DNA of 64,000 nucleotides from JAENVT01 sp963720775 (GCA_963720775.1 CAVRGR010000007.1:558001-622000), one strand, 5' to 3'. Shown: positions 43,481 through 53,214, numbered from the stretch's first letter. Numbers and translations are program-made. Notes: generated from the letters alone by a model not told the origin.

Positions 43481-45739
43481 TCAGCTGAACGAACTGAGCG
43501 GCGTGCTCGGATGGTGCAAGTTGCGATCACCGGCCTCGATGGCGTCGAGGAGGTGGATGGCGATGTCGGCGACCTTGACCTCGGTCTCTTCGACTCCTGC
43601 AGCCTTCACTCCGTCGTCGAGCATGATGTAGCAGAACGGGCATGCAGTCGCCACCCGCGAGGCGCCGGTGGAGATGGCCTCGCGGGCGCGCTCGTCGTTG
43701 ACCTTCGTGCCGATCGTCTCCTCCATCCACATCCGCGCTCCACCGGCGCCGCAGCACATGCCGGTGGTGCCGTTGCGGGGCATCTCGACGACTTCGATGC
43801 CCTTGATCGAGCCGACGACCTTGCGCGGTGCCAGGTACACGTCGTTGTGGCGACCGAGGTAGCACGAGTCGTGGTAAGTGATCCGCTCCTCGAGCGTGGC
43901 CTGGGAGACGTCGAGCTTGCCTGATTCGATCAGCGACTCGAGCAACTGACTGTGATGCACCACCTCGTAGTTGCCGCCGAGTTGCGGGTACTCGTTCTTC
44001 AGCGTGTTGAAGCAGTGCGGGCATTGGGCGATGATCTTGCGCACGCCCATGCCGTTGAGCATCTCGACGTTGGGCATCGCCAGCATCTGGAAGAGGTACT
44101 CGTTGCCACTGCGGCGAGCCGAGTCGCCGGTGCACATCTCGCTGGGCCCGAGGATGGCGACGTCGATGCCGGCGCGGCGTAGCAACTTGGCCATCGCCTG
44201 CGTGACCTTCTTGTTCTTGTCGTCGAACGAACCGGCACAACCAACCCAGTAGAGGTACTCGGCGGTGATCGGTTCACCGGGATCGACGACCGTGACGCCG
44301 TCGATGTCTTTGGCCCAGTCGCCGCGCTCGCCCTGGTTCATGCCCCAGGGGTTGCCCTGGTTCTCCATGGCCCGATAGGCGTTGCCGAGCTCGGCTGGGA
44401 AGTTGCTCTCCATCAGCGACAGGTAGCGGCGCATGTCGAGGATCTTGTCGAGGATCTCGATGTTGACCGGGCAGACCTCGTCGCAGGCCCGGCAACTCGT
44501 GCAGCTCCACACTTCTTCTGCGGTGATCCGCTCGAACAGCGAGTTCGAGGAGATGGTGATGTCGCGGTCGATGCCGAGGGGCGGGCTGACGTGACCATGT
44601 GCCGCCGTGGCCGCCATGACCTCACCCGTCTTCAACACGATCTCGCGCGGGTCGAGCGGCTTGCCCGTGGCATGGGCCGGGCACACGCTGGTGCAGCGGC
44701 CGCACATCGTGCATGCGTCGGTGTCGAGCAGTTGCTTCCATGTGAAGTCCTCGACGACCGATGCTCCGAATGTCTCCAACGAGGTCTCGGTGAGGTTCGG
44801 CATCGCCCTCATCGCACCCTTCGGGCGATCACGGTCGCGCAGGTACATGTTGAGCGGCGAGGTGAACATGTGCCGGAGCATCGTGATGGGCAGCAGCGCG
44901 AGGAACACGACGAACCCGACGACGTGCAACGACCACATGATCTGGTGCCAGCGAGTGAGGGTGTCGACAGCTAGGCCGTCGAATGCTCGGCTCAGCGGGT
45001 AGCCGACGAAGCTCCACTTCTCGTAGCCGGGCCGTTGGATCTCGGCGATTCGGAACGCTTCGGCGAAGAACCCCGATACGCCGATCAACAAGAAGGTGCC
45101 GAGGATGGCGGCGTGCTCCGGCTTGGTCTTGATGCGAATGCGATATGGGCGGTGAACGTAGCGGCGCACGATGGCCCACACGATCCCGATGAGGAACACC
45201 ACGCCCGCAAGGTCGCCGAACATCGAGTAGGCCAGGTAGGTCTTGCCGTGGAGGAACTTGGCGCGCTCGGGCATCTGGTGGTCGACCTCGAGCACCGTGG
45301 TGACTCCGAGCAGGGCGAGGAACCCGAAGTAGATCATCGAGTGCATCAATCCCGCGGCCGAGTCGCGCAGCAGGGTGCGCATGTACACGCCGGCGCGGAA
45401 GTCGGCAAGACGACGCTTGACGTTCTTGGTGGTGGTGCGGCGACGATCGGGTGCTCCGCGTTCCCAGTTGCGGACCCGATCGGCGAAGGTGATCGCGCCC
45501 CACACCAACATGACGGGGATCACCGTGTAGAAGGCCACCTGCAGCGCGCCCGGAATGCCGGAGAACACTTCGCGTGATGGCGACTTCTTCTCGCGCCACT
45601 TGGTGAACTGCGGCAAGATCCCCGAAACCAGTGTGAACAAGCCCATGAAGCAACCGATGCCGATGACGAGTTGGTGGGGCTTGATTCGCTTGCGGTCGGC
45701 GTCGGAGGAGGGTGATGAGGGGTCCGAGTGCGTGGTCAT
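43481..45739 (-). CDS. Hdr-like membrane Fe-S oxidoreductase
   Basis: This 752-residue fusion starts with five or so membrane helices like the cytochrome-b subunit of NarI/HdrE/DsrM. Two [4Fe-4S] ferredoxin motifs follow (CTMCGRCTSVCP and CTSCRACDEVCP), then two CCG domains (YWVGCAG..., CPHCFN; HDSCYLGRHN, GMCCGAGGARMW, CPFC) that bind a special cubane cluster in HdrB/D. The protein should link membrane quinone pools to a cytoplasmic thiol or electron carrier. This fusion is widespread in actinobacteria, often called FadF-like or (Fe-S)-binding, and may take electrons from acyl-CoA oxidation via ETF. Confidence 0.9.
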   Translation of the reverse strand: MTTHSDPSSPSSDADRKRIKPHQLVIGIGCFMGLFTLVSGILPQFTKWREKKSPSREVFSGIPGALQVAFYTVIPVMLVWGAITFADRVRNWERGAPDRRRTTTKNVKRRLADFRAGVYMRTLLRDSAAGLMHSMIYFGFLALLGVTTVLEVDHQMPERAKFLHGKTYLAYSMFGDLAGVVFLIGIVWAIVRRYVHRPYRIRIKTKPEHAAILGTFLLIGVSGFFAEAFRIAEIQRPGYEKWSFVGYPLSRAFDGLAVDTLTRWHQIMWSLHVVGFVVFLALLPITMLRHMFTSPLNMYLRDRDRPKGAMRAMPNLTETSLETFGASVVEDFTWKQLLDTDACTMCGRCTSVCPAHATGKPLDPREIVLKTGEVMAATAAHGHVSPPLGIDRDITISSNSLFERITAEEVWSCTSCRACDEVCPVNIEILDKILDMRRYLSLMESNFPAELGNAYRAMENQGNPWGMNQGERGDWAKDIDGVTVVDPGEPITAEYLYWVGCAGSFDDKNKKVTQAMAKLLRRAGIDVAILGPSEMCTGDSARRSGNEYLFQMLAMPNVEMLNGMGVRKIIAQCPHCFNTLKNEYPQLGGNYEVVHHSQLLESLIESGKLDVSQATLEERITYHDSCYLGRHNDVYLAPRKVVGSIKGIEVVEMPRNGTTGMCCGAGGARMWMEETIGTKVNDERAREAISTGASRVATACPFCYIMLDDGVKAAGVEETEVKVADIAIHLLDAIEAGDRNLHHPSTPLSSFS

Positions 45740-45771
45740 GGCAGGTCAGACCCTAGTAGCACGCTGTTGTG

Positions 45772-45797
45772 GTTTGAGAATGATCGGCATGGGGTAC
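45772..45797 (+). promoter_or_regulatory. sigma-B/SigF-type promoter of the PRC-barrel gene
   Basis: GTTTGA (45772-45777) and GGGTAC (45792-45797) are 14 nt apart, the same hexamer and spacing as before csbD. The site is 65 bp before the start codon. Confidence 0.6.
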
Positions 45798-45861
45798 GGT
45801 GGAGGCAAGTACAGCGCGGTCGGACATCCAACTGCGGGCGAACAGCCCCTGAGGAGGACAG

Positions 45862-46173
45862 ATGAACGACGAACTGCCACAGTTCAGTGGCCACCCGGTT
45901 ATCGATCGACATGGCACCGAAGTCGGAACGATCACAGATGTGGTCTACGACGAGGTCTCCGAGAAGCCCACTTGGGGCGTCGTGTCGCCGGGTCTCATGC
46001 ACGCCCGGCACTACATCCCGCTTGCTCCCCCGGTGTACGTCTCCGAGGCCGGTGAAGTGGTCGTTCCCTACGACAAGGAGGACGTACTGCGGGCACCGAA
46101 GGTTCACCGGAGCCACGTCGTGACCCCGGTCTTACGTCGCGAGCTGGAACACCACTACACGCTCGTCGACTGA
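45862..46173 (+). CDS. PRC-barrel domain protein
   Basis: The 103-residue protein is a single PRC-barrel: GHPVIDRHGTEVGTITDVVYDEVSEKPTWGVVSPGL is the usual strand pattern. The rest is a charged tail with HRSHVVTPVLRREL. PRC-barrels occur in RimM and in stress-linked soluble proteins. A GAGGAGGA site precedes the ATG. A stress-type promoter and its small size suggest a general-stress protein. It ends convergently 13 bp from the cNMP-binding gene. Confidence 0.85.
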   Translation: MNDELPQFSGHPVIDRHGTEVGTITDVVYDEVSEKPTWGVVSPGLMHARHYIPLAPPVYVSEAGEVVVPYDKEDVLRAPKVHRSHVVTPVLRRELEHHYTLVD

Positions 46174-46186
46174 GTAGGTGTCGGTA

Positions 46187-46612
46187 TCAGCCGTAGTACT
46201 GCCGGTCGAGATCGCGGATGCGTCCGGCCAGCGACGCCAACAGCTTGTGAGCCATCGAGGGAACGTCGTCGAGCACGGCCATGAAGTGGCGCTGGCTGAG
46301 CAACAGCAGCGTGCAGTCAGACTCGCAGATCACCGTTGCCGTGCGCGGGCCGTGGTCGAGCAGAGAGAGCTCACCCACGACCGTGCCCGGGCCGAGTGAC
46401 GCTACCTTCTTGCCGTTGCGCTTCACCATGACCGAACCTTCGAGCACGACGAACGCCTCGCGTCCGGTTTGGCCCTGGTCGACGATCAGAGAGCCGGCCG
46501 GCATGACCACCTCGTCGCCTGCCCTGGCGATCTTTTCGAGGTCCCTCTGGGAACAGGCAGAGAACAGTGAAACCTTGCGAAGGTGGTCGAGGTACGCCTT
46601 TTTGCTAGCCAT
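46187..46612 (-). CDS. cyclic-nucleotide-binding domain protein
   Basis: The 141-residue protein consists of one cNMP-binding domain. The β-barrel GSLIVDQGQTGREAFVVLEGSVMV and the phosphate-binding cassette PGTVVGELSLLDHGPRTATV are clear, with the Arg-Thr/Ala contact residues in place. There is no DNA-binding or kinase domain, so it probably acts as a stand-alone sensor subunit. The partner is unknown. Confidence 0.9.
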   Translation of the reverse strand: MASKKAYLDHLRKVSLFSACSQRDLEKIARAGDEVVMPAGSLIVDQGQTGREAFVVLEGSVMVKRNGKKVASLGPGTVVGELSLLDHGPRTATVICESDCTLLLLSQRHFMAVLDDVPSMAHKLLASLAGRIRDLDRQYYG

Positions 46613-46668
46613 GCGCAGAGTGTAGACATGCTGCGTGTGCCGCTGGTGCGTTGGCGCCCGAACTGCGG

Positions 46669-47415
46669 TCAGCCTCCCGCTTGGGCAGCTACCTTCGCGG
46701 CTGCGGCCGCGATCGCGTCGGCGTCGCCGAGGTACTCGGCCGAGGTCACGCGCAGGTCATCGCCGAACGCGTAGTGGCGGGGCGCGCCCGTCGGGATGTT
46801 GAGTTCGGCGATGTCGGCCGTCGACACGCCTTCGAGATGCATCACCAGCGCGCGCAACGAATTGCCATGGGCGGTGATCAACACGTTCTGCCCGGCGAGG
46901 AGCTGGGGTGCGACGACATCGTGCCAGTAGGGCAACACGCGCGCGACGACGTCTTTGAGGCACTCGCCGGCCGGCAGCACGTCGGGTGGCAGCAGCCGGT
47001 ATCGCGGGTCGTTGATCGGGTGTTCGGGGCTGTCGACATCGACCGGTGGCGGCGGCACGTCGTAGCTGCGCCGCCACAGCTTGGTCTGTTCGGCGCCGTG
47101 CCGCTCGGTGGTCTCTTTCTTGTCGAGGCCCTGCAGCGCGCCGTAGTGACGCTCGTTGAGCCTCCAATGGCGCTGAACGGGTAGCCACACCTGGTCCATC
47201 TCCTGGAGTGCCAGATGATGGGTGACGACGGCCCTGGCCAGCACCGATGTGTGAGAGACATCGAACCTCAACCCTGCCTCGGCCATCGTGCGGCCAGCGG
47301 CCAAGCCCTCGGCCAGGCCCTTCTCGTTCAGCGGCACATCGTGCCAACCGGTGAACAAGTTGAGCTGGTTCCACGTGCTTTCGCCGTGGCGGAGGATCAC
47401 CAGGATGCCGATCAC
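46669..47415 (-). CDS. gpmA: 2,3-bisphosphoglycerate-dependent phosphoglycerate mutase
   Basis: The 248-residue enzyme interconverts 3- and 2-phosphoglycerate in glycolysis. The catalytic His lies in LVILRHGESTWNQLNLFTGW; LNERHYGALQGLDKKETTERHG and ITAHGNSLRALVMHLEG complete the active site. GTG 47415 gives the normal GpmA length of 247-250 residues. A longer reading to 47520 would overlap the divergent MMPL gene. Confidence 0.95.
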   Translation of the reverse strand: MIGILVILRHGESTWNQLNLFTGWHDVPLNEKGLAEGLAAGRTMAEAGLRFDVSHTSVLARAVVTHHLALQEMDQVWLPVQRHWRLNERHYGALQGLDKKETTERHGAEQTKLWRRSYDVPPPPVDVDSPEHPINDPRYRLLPPDVLPAGECLKDVVARVLPYWHDVVAPQLLAGQNVLITAHGNSLRALVMHLEGVSTADIAELNIPTGAPRHYAFGDDLRVTSAEYLGDADAIAAAAAKVAAQAGG

Positions 47416-47518
47416 TGCCACATGGTAGGTGGAGCCGCTATGGGTAGGGATATCCCCCGGCCACAGACGCCGGGCTGCCGGATTCCGTCGCCGCCGCTCT
47501 CGGCTCACAGTGGAAGCC

Positions 47519-49567
47519 ATGATCGAACGTCTTGCCTCAGCTTCCGTAAATCACCGCTACCGCACCCTGATCGTCTGGCTCGCCGCGCTCGTCGGCGTGA
47601 TCGTCCTCGGTGGGGCGATCACATCCACCGCCGACATCAACGACCGCCTCGACGGCTCGGACTCGCAGCGCGCCTACGACCTCGCCGCTGCCCACCTGCC
47701 GTCGGTGGCGGGTTTCAGCGCATCGATCGTCTTCAAGACCAACGACCTCGGTTCGACCGGGGCGGTGGTCGAAGAGGTCCGTGCTCTACCCCGCATCGAC
47801 CATGTCGACAGCCCGATCGACCATCCCGATCAGGTCGGGCCGGGCGGCATCTCGTTTGCAGCAGTGTCGTTCTCGCGAACCGGCCCACCAACGATCGAAG
47901 ACACCGCGGCGGCGATCGAACGGATCGCCGACGCGCATCGATCCGATGATCTGCAGATTGCACTCGGGGGCGACCCGTTCATCAAGGGCGACGTGCCCGC
48001 AACCGAAGGCATCGGTCTTGCAGCGGCTGTTGTGATCCTGCTGATCGCCTTTGGGTCCGTCGTCGCCATGGGCCTGCCGATCGTGAGCGCACTGATCGGC
48101 ATCGGGTTGTCACTCAGCCTCATCCCAGTGGTCTCGGCCCTGTTGCCCACCGCAGACTTCACCTCAACCGTGGCCGCGATGATCGGCCTCGGCGTCGGCA
48201 TCGACTACGCCCTCTTCATGGTCACCCGTTACCGAGCCGAACTGGCCGTCGGTCGCGACGTGAAGGAAGCCATCGCCGCTGCGGTTGGCACGAGTGGACG
48301 GGCCATCGTCTTCGCCGGCGGAACCGTCGTCGTCTCGCTGCTGGGCCTCCTGTTGATCGGTATGGACTTCCTGAAGGGCTTCGCCGTCGCCAGTTCGTTG
48401 ACGGTGGCCATCGCCGTTGCCGCAGCCGTCTCGCTCGTGCCGGCTCTGCTCGCCATCATCGGCCGGCGGATCGACCGCCTGAGCATTCATCGCCGCCGGC
48501 GTGGTGCCGCTGGCCACGACAACTTCGGCCGCCGGTGGGCGCGAGTCATCCAACACCACCCCGTGACCGCAGTGATCAGCGGCGGCGCGGTGTTGCTGCT
48601 TGCTGCGCTGCCGGTGTTCGGGATGCGGTTGGCGGTCTCCGATTCCGGTAACGACCCGTCCGGCTCCACCACCCGCATCGCCTACGACCGTCTGGCAGAG
48701 GGCTTCGGGCCCGGCTTCAACGGCCCGTTGCTGGTCGTCGCCGAGAACCCGGAGACCGTTGCTTCGGTCGCCGACACGGTTCGAGCGACCGCCGGCGTGG
48801 CCTTCGTCGGCAAACCCCAAACCAGCCCTGATGGCGCGATCAGTGTGTTCGCCGCCTACCCGACCACGTCGCCACAGTCCTCGGCCACTGACCACCTGGT
48901 GCGCGCCCTACGAGCCGAACTTCCCCAGGGCGTGCACATCGGCGGGCAGACCGCGTCAGGCATCGACTTCTCGGCCTTCATGGGCGAACGACTCCCGTGG
49001 TTCATCGCCGCTGTCCTGCTGGTGAGCTTCCTGCTCCTTCTGGCCGTGTTCCGTAGCTTGCTCGTGCCGCTGAAGGCAGTGGTTCTCAACCTCGTCTCGA
49101 TCTCCGCTGCCTACGGCGCGATGGTCGCTGTCTTCCAGTGGGGCTGGCTTGCGTCGGTGTTCAACATCGAACCGGCGCCGATCGAGCCCTGGGCGCCGAT
49201 GATGCTCTTCGCCATCGTGTTCGGTCTCTCGATGGACTACGAAGTGTTCCTTCTTTCTGCAATCAAGGAGCGCTACGACCAGACACGCGACAACCACGGT
49301 GCAGTGCTCGACGGTTTGTCGACCACAGCGCGGGTGATCACGGCCGCGGCTGCGATCATGGTGTGCGTGTTCGCCAGCTTCATGGTCGCCGACCTCCGTT
49401 CGATCAAGTTGATCGGCTTCGGTCTTGCTGCCGCCGTCTTCATCGATGCGACGATCGTGAGACTCGTGATGGTCCCGGCAACCATGGAACTGCTCGGTCG
49501 CTGGAACTGGTGGCTGCCCCGAAGATTGCAGCGTGCACTGCCCACCGTCAACGTCGGGCCGGGCTGA
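47519..49567 (+). CDS. MMPL/RND family transporter
   Basis: The 682-residue protein has the MMPL plan: one N-terminal helix, an extracellular loop, five helices with GLGVGIDYALFMVTRYRAEL, a long cytoplasmic and second extracellular section, and a second helix bundle with FGLSMDYEVFLLSAIKERYD. The repeated GxxxDY motif carries the proton-relay Asp. Family members export lipids or drugs using proton motive force. The ATG at 47519 starts at MIERLASASVNHRYRTL, a typical opening. It lies one base from the sensor kinase behind it, so it may be controlled by that system. Confidence 0.93.
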   Translation: MIERLASASVNHRYRTLIVWLAALVGVIVLGGAITSTADINDRLDGSDSQRAYDLAAAHLPSVAGFSASIVFKTNDLGSTGAVVEEVRALPRIDHVDSPIDHPDQVGPGGISFAAVSFSRTGPPTIEDTAAAIERIADAHRSDDLQIALGGDPFIKGDVPATEGIGLAAAVVILLIAFGSVVAMGLPIVSALIGIGLSLSLIPVVSALLPTADFTSTVAAMIGLGVGIDYALFMVTRYRAELAVGRDVKEAIAAAVGTSGRAIVFAGGTVVVSLLGLLLIGMDFLKGFAVASSLTVAIAVAAAVSLVPALLAIIGRRIDRLSIHRRRRGAAGHDNFGRRWARVIQHHPVTAVISGGAVLLLAALPVFGMRLAVSDSGNDPSGSTTRIAYDRLAEGFGPGFNGPLLVVAENPETVASVADTVRATAGVAFVGKPQTSPDGAISVFAAYPTTSPQSSATDHLVRALRAELPQGVHIGGQTASGIDFSAFMGERLPWFIAAVLLVSFLLLLAVFRSLLVPLKAVVLNLVSISAAYGAMVAVFQWGWLASVFNIEPAPIEPWAPMMLFAIVFGLSMDYEVFLLSAIKERYDQTRDNHGAVLDGLSTTARVITAAAAIMVCVFASFMVADLRSIKLIGFGLAAAVFIDATIVRLVMVPATMELLGRWNWWLPRRLQRALPTVNVGPG

Positions 49568-49568
49568 G

Positions 49569-50876
49569 ATGAAGCGCCTCTTTGCCCCCCTTTTCCGGGC
49601 CCGCACGTGGTCGGAATCGCTGCACCTGTTGCTCGATCTGCCCTTCGGCATCGCCTGGTTCACCATCGTCGTAGTCGGGCTCTCGCTGGGTGCCGGCCTG
49701 GTGGTGGTCGCTCTCGTCGGCCTCGTCATCTTGGTGGCCACGATCCTCACCGGTCGCCTGATCGGCATCGTCGAACGAGCGAGGGCCAGGGCCCTGCTGG
49801 GCGTCGATGTCCAGCCACCGTCACCTTCTCGGTGGCGGGCGGAACAAGGCGCGTGGCGGCGGATCAAAGCGGCACTCTGCGACGGGCCAGGGTGGAAGGG
49901 CCTCGGCTACGGATTGATCATGCTGCCGATGGGGATCGTCAACTTCACGGTCGTCGTCACGCTGTGGTCGGTCGCCTTCGCCGGTGTCGTCTACCCGACA
50001 TGGGGCTGGGCGGTTCCGCAGAACGACTGGTACGACCACGAGGTTCACGGTTGGCTGAAGGCTGGGTTCATCTCCGGCGCGTTCATCGTCGGGGTGCTCG
50101 TGCTGATCGTCACGCCACGCATCATCAGAGGTCTCGCTGCTTCCGATCGCGGCTTGATCAAGGGGTTGCTCGGCGGCTCACCAACCGCCGAACTGCGCCA
50201 GCGCGTCGAATCGCTCACCGTCAGCCGTGACGCCTCGGTCGACATCGCCGAGTCGGAACGACGGCGGATCGAGCGTGATCTGCACGATGGGGTGCAGGCG
50301 CAACTCGTCACGCTGGCGATGGACCTGGGCATGGCCCGTCAGAAGTTGGAGGCCGGCGACGACGCCGACCCGGCAGTGCTGGCGTTGGTCGAGCGGGCCC
50401 ACGACGACTCCAAGCGCGCCGTCTCCGAACTGCGCAACCTCGTGCGCGGCATCCATCCGGCGGTGCTCACCGACCGCGGTCTCGATGCTGCCGTCTCGGC
50501 GTTGGCGGCGCGAAGCCCGATACCCGTCGAGGTCAACATCTCGCTGCCGTCACGGCCCCCCGCCACGGTCGAGTCTGCCGCCTACTTCGTCATCGCCGAG
50601 GCGCTCACCAACTCGGCCAAGCACAGCGAGGCCTCGTTGCTGCGCGTCGACGTGCGCATCGCCGACGAACGGCTGCGCGTCGAGATCACCGACGATGGCC
50701 GGGGTGGCGCCGACATCGAGCACGGCGGCGGGCTCGCCGGGTTGGCGTCGCGCCTCGCCGCGGTCGAGGGCCGTCTGCGGGTCGCCAGTCCGGTCGGCGG
50801 ACCGACCACGGTGCTCGCCGAGTTGCCGATGCCCGCGGGTTCGGCGTGGCCGCCACCGCGGCCTACGACATCGTGA
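49569..50876 (+). CDS. sensor histidine kinase (NarL-system type)
   Basis: The 435-residue kinase begins with a membrane sensor module of the actinobacterial Sensor type (four helices, with TWSESLHLLLDLPFGIAWFTIVV). The HisKA_3 helix with the phospho-acceptor reads RRRIERDLHDGVQAQL, and the HATPase domain has EALTNSAKHSEASLLRVDV and DDGRGGADIEHGGGLAGLASRL. It starts 1 nt after the MMPL stop and is followed 10 bp later by its response regulator, so the three form an operon. Confidence 0.94.
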   Translation: MKRLFAPLFRARTWSESLHLLLDLPFGIAWFTIVVVGLSLGAGLVVVALVGLVILVATILTGRLIGIVERARARALLGVDVQPPSPSRWRAEQGAWRRIKAALCDGPGWKGLGYGLIMLPMGIVNFTVVVTLWSVAFAGVVYPTWGWAVPQNDWYDHEVHGWLKAGFISGAFIVGVLVLIVTPRIIRGLAASDRGLIKGLLGGSPTAELRQRVESLTVSRDASVDIAESERRRIERDLHDGVQAQLVTLAMDLGMARQKLEAGDDADPAVLALVERAHDDSKRAVSELRNLVRGIHPAVLTDRGLDAAVSALAARSPIPVEVNISLPSRPPATVESAAYFVIAEALTNSAKHSEASLLRVDVRIADERLRVEITDDGRGGADIEHGGGLAGLASRLAAVEGRLRVASPVGGPTTVLAELPMPAGSAWPPPRPTTS

Positions 50877-50886
50877 GAAGATCCCG

Positions 50887-51534
50887 ATGATGCGCATCGT
50901 CATCGTCGAGGACTCGGTGTTGTTGCGCGAGGGGATCGCCCGGCTCCTCGGCGAGTCGGGACACGACGTCGTCGGCCAGCTCGTCGACGCCGGAGACCTG
51001 GTCGCTGCTGTCGCCGAGCTCCATCCCGACCTGATCGTGCTCGACGTGCGGTTGCCGCCGACCTTCACCGACGAGGGCATCCGCGCCGCGGTGCAGGTAC
51101 GAGTCGCGTCGCCTGCGCAGCCGATCCTGGTGCTGTCACAATACGTCGAGGAGCGCTATGCGACCGAGCTCCTGGCCAACGACAGCCAAGGCATCGGCTA
51201 CCTGTTGAAGGAACGCGTCGCCGATGTCGGCGACTTCGTCGATGCCTGCGAACGGGTGGCGGCGGGTGGCACGGTGCTGGATCCCGAAGTCGTCGCCCAG
51301 CTGTTGGCCAGGCGTCGTCGCGGACCGTTCGACGATCTCACGCCGCGCGAGCGCGAGGTGCTCGGGTTGATGGCCGAGGGTCGATCCAATGTTGGGATTG
51401 CTCGGCATCTCGTGGTGTCCGACGGCGCCGTCGAGAAGCACATCTCTTCGATCTTTGCCAAACTCGGGTTGGCAACGTCCGACACTGAGCATCGCAGGGT
51501 CTTGGCCGTGCTGCAGTACCTGCAGCACGGCTGA
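50887..51534 (+). CDS. NarL/LuxR family response regulator
   Basis: The 215-residue regulator has a receiver (RIVIVEDSVLLREGI, LIVLDVRLPPTFTDEGI with the phospho-acceptor, YLLKERV with Lys). A LuxR helix-turn-helix follows (LTPREREVLGLMAEGRSNVGIARHLVVSDGAVEKHISSIFAKL). The start at ATG 50887 is right at the receiver. It is the partner of the kinase just upstream and may control the MMPL transporter. Confidence 0.94.
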   Translation: MMRIVIVEDSVLLREGIARLLGESGHDVVGQLVDAGDLVAAVAELHPDLIVLDVRLPPTFTDEGIRAAVQVRVASPAQPILVLSQYVEERYATELLANDSQGIGYLLKERVADVGDFVDACERVAAGGTVLDPEVVAQLLARRRRGPFDDLTPREREVLGLMAEGRSNVGIARHLVVSDGAVEKHISSIFAKLGLATSDTEHRRVLAVLQYLQHG

Positions 51535-51548
51535 CCGCGGGCGGCCGA

Positions 51549-51848
51549 CTAGCTGACGGAGGCGACTTCCGGCACGAGGCGGCCGGCCTCGATGGCGTTG
51601 TCGGGATAGCGATTGGGGTCGCCCGGCACGCCCAGCGAGTCGCGGAACAGCGTGATCGCCCGGAAGCACGCTGCTTCGTGGAGGCCTGCATTCATGATTC
51701 GATTCACCGATGGGGTGAGGTCGATCGACTCGGTGCGGATTGCGTGAGCAACTCCCTCACTGGTAGTGAGATCCTGAGCAAGCGCGGCTGCGGCGGCTGC
51801 CGCTGCCTTGGTGCGCTTGGTTGCTGGCTTGCGGGAGGGAGTGGGCAT
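51549..51848 (-). CDS. small Ala/Lys-rich protein of unknown function
   Basis: From ATG 51848 (after AAGGA) the protein has 99 residues. The N-terminus is basic and Ala-rich (PSRKPATKRTKAAAAAAAALAQDL), and the rest is a small folded part with SLGVPGDPNRYPDNAIEAGRLVPEVASVS. No known domain is recognised. It follows the glycosyltransferase on the same strand and may be co-transcribed with it. Confidence 0.55.
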   Translation of the reverse strand: MPTPSRKPATKRTKAAAAAAAALAQDLTTSEGVAHAIRTESIDLTPSVNRIMNAGLHEAACFRAITLFRDSLGVPGDPNRYPDNAIEAGRLVPEVASVS

Positions 51849-51918
51849 GGCGATCCTTCGGGTTGGGTGGACATCCGATGTCGGACGTCGCTGGGGACCG
51901 GCAAGAGAGAAGATGATT

Positions 51919-53196
51919 CTACCGCGCAAGGTCCTCGATCAGATCAGCGGCGCGCTGTGTGCCGTTGCGAGAGCGGATCACCGCGGCGTTCGCGGCCATG
52001 CGCGTGTGAAGGGCTTCATCCGCAAGAAGTCGATCGACGGCTCCGGTGAGCTCCGCGTCGTCGAAGGCATAGGTCGGCAACCGCACGCCGTAGCCGGTTT
52101 CGTGCACACGCTGGGCATTGTCGTACTGATCCCAGAAGAGCGGAAGAACGACCATCGGCTTGCCGAAGTGGAAGCACTCGGTGGTCGTGTTGTTGCCTCC
52201 ATGGGTGATCACGAGATCAACGTGCGGCAACACATTGGTCTGCGGTACTTGCTGAGCGCCCCACATGTTGGCGGGCAGATCGAACGTGTCGTGCAGCGGC
52301 CCCTTCGAAACGATGTAGCGGTGTGTGGTGTGACTGAGCACTTCGATCAGTCGCTGCATCAACTCGACATCGGCGGACCCCAGCGAACCCAACGACAGGT
52401 AGACGAGCGCACCGTCGGTGCCCAACTCGGCCGGCACTTCGAACGGCGAATCCGTGGCGCGCACGGAGGAATCGAGGCGATGCCAGTTGGCGCCCAGGGG
52501 GCGACGGTCGGTGTAGTCGATGACCTCGGGGTAGGTGTAGAGGTTGAGGTACTCGCTCTCGTGGACGAACTCGAGGTCGGCCAGCGGGCGTGCCGCGCAC
52601 GACTGCACCCAGTCGTCGTACGTCTGCCACATCGATCGGTGGGTGCGGTCGTACTCCGCTCGAAAGGCGTTCCACTCACCAGGGTCCTCTGCCGGCAGCC
52701 CGCTGTAGGCCGGCGGCACGCGAGGCCCCTTAATCTCCAGTGGCTGGCAGCTGACCATCCGCACGAACGGCACGCCTGCGGTAGTCAGCGCGGGGAAGCA
52801 GTTGACGTTGTCCTCGATGATCACGTCGGGCCTCTGGCGTTCGATGATCTGCTTCAACTGCGGCTCGCAGTACATCGCTCCGTCGATCAACGCCTGCCAC
52901 GTCGGTTGCATGAATCCGCTGAGCTGTTCGAACGTCGACGTTCGGAAGACCGGCTTGGTGTCGCGGATGAAGTCGGTCCAGAACTGACCGGCCGCCTGTT
53001 CGGGTGCATCGGGAGGGGGTGGCGGGGCGAGGTCGACGAGGTCCTCGACGAACCCGAGCGGCTCGAGGCGACCCGCCCACGAGGCTTCGGCGGCGAACAC
53101 CACCCGATGGCCGTGGTTGCGCAGCAGGTTGCCGATACCTATGCAGTTGTTCGTAGGCCCGTAGGCGCTCTCCGGCATGAACAAGAAGGTGGCCAT
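51919..53196 (-). CDS. UGT/macrolide-type glycosyltransferase (GT1-like)
   Basis: The 425-residue protein has the GT-B fold of NDP-sugar glycosyltransferases. The N-terminal acceptor half begins MATFLFMPESAYGPTNNCIGIGNLL. The C-terminal donor half has VYLSLGSLGS and the donor motif THGGNNTTTECFHFGKPMVVLPLFWDQYDNAQRV. Family members glycosylate lipids, macrolides, terpenes or flavonoids. The acceptor is unknown. It is divergent from the kinase-like gene, 18 bp between starts. Confidence 0.92.
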   Translation of the reverse strand: MATFLFMPESAYGPTNNCIGIGNLLRNHGHRVVFAAEASWAGRLEPLGFVEDLVDLAPPPPPDAPEQAAGQFWTDFIRDTKPVFRTSTFEQLSGFMQPTWQALIDGAMYCEPQLKQIIERQRPDVIIEDNVNCFPALTTAGVPFVRMVSCQPLEIKGPRVPPAYSGLPAEDPGEWNAFRAEYDRTHRSMWQTYDDWVQSCAARPLADLEFVHESEYLNLYTYPEVIDYTDRRPLGANWHRLDSSVRATDSPFEVPAELGTDGALVYLSLGSLGSADVELMQRLIEVLSHTTHRYIVSKGPLHDTFDLPANMWGAQQVPQTNVLPHVDLVITHGGNNTTTECFHFGKPMVVLPLFWDQYDNAQRVHETGYGVRLPTYAFDDAELTGAVDRLLADEALHTRMAANAAVIRSRNGTQRAADLIEDLAR

Positions 53197-53214
53197 GGCT
53201 ACCGTTCTAGCGTG

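Noticed and set aside
47435..47450. Another stress-sigma promoter (GGGTAG) before the MMPL gene
   Set aside because: No GTTT-like -35 lies 13-15 nt upstream.
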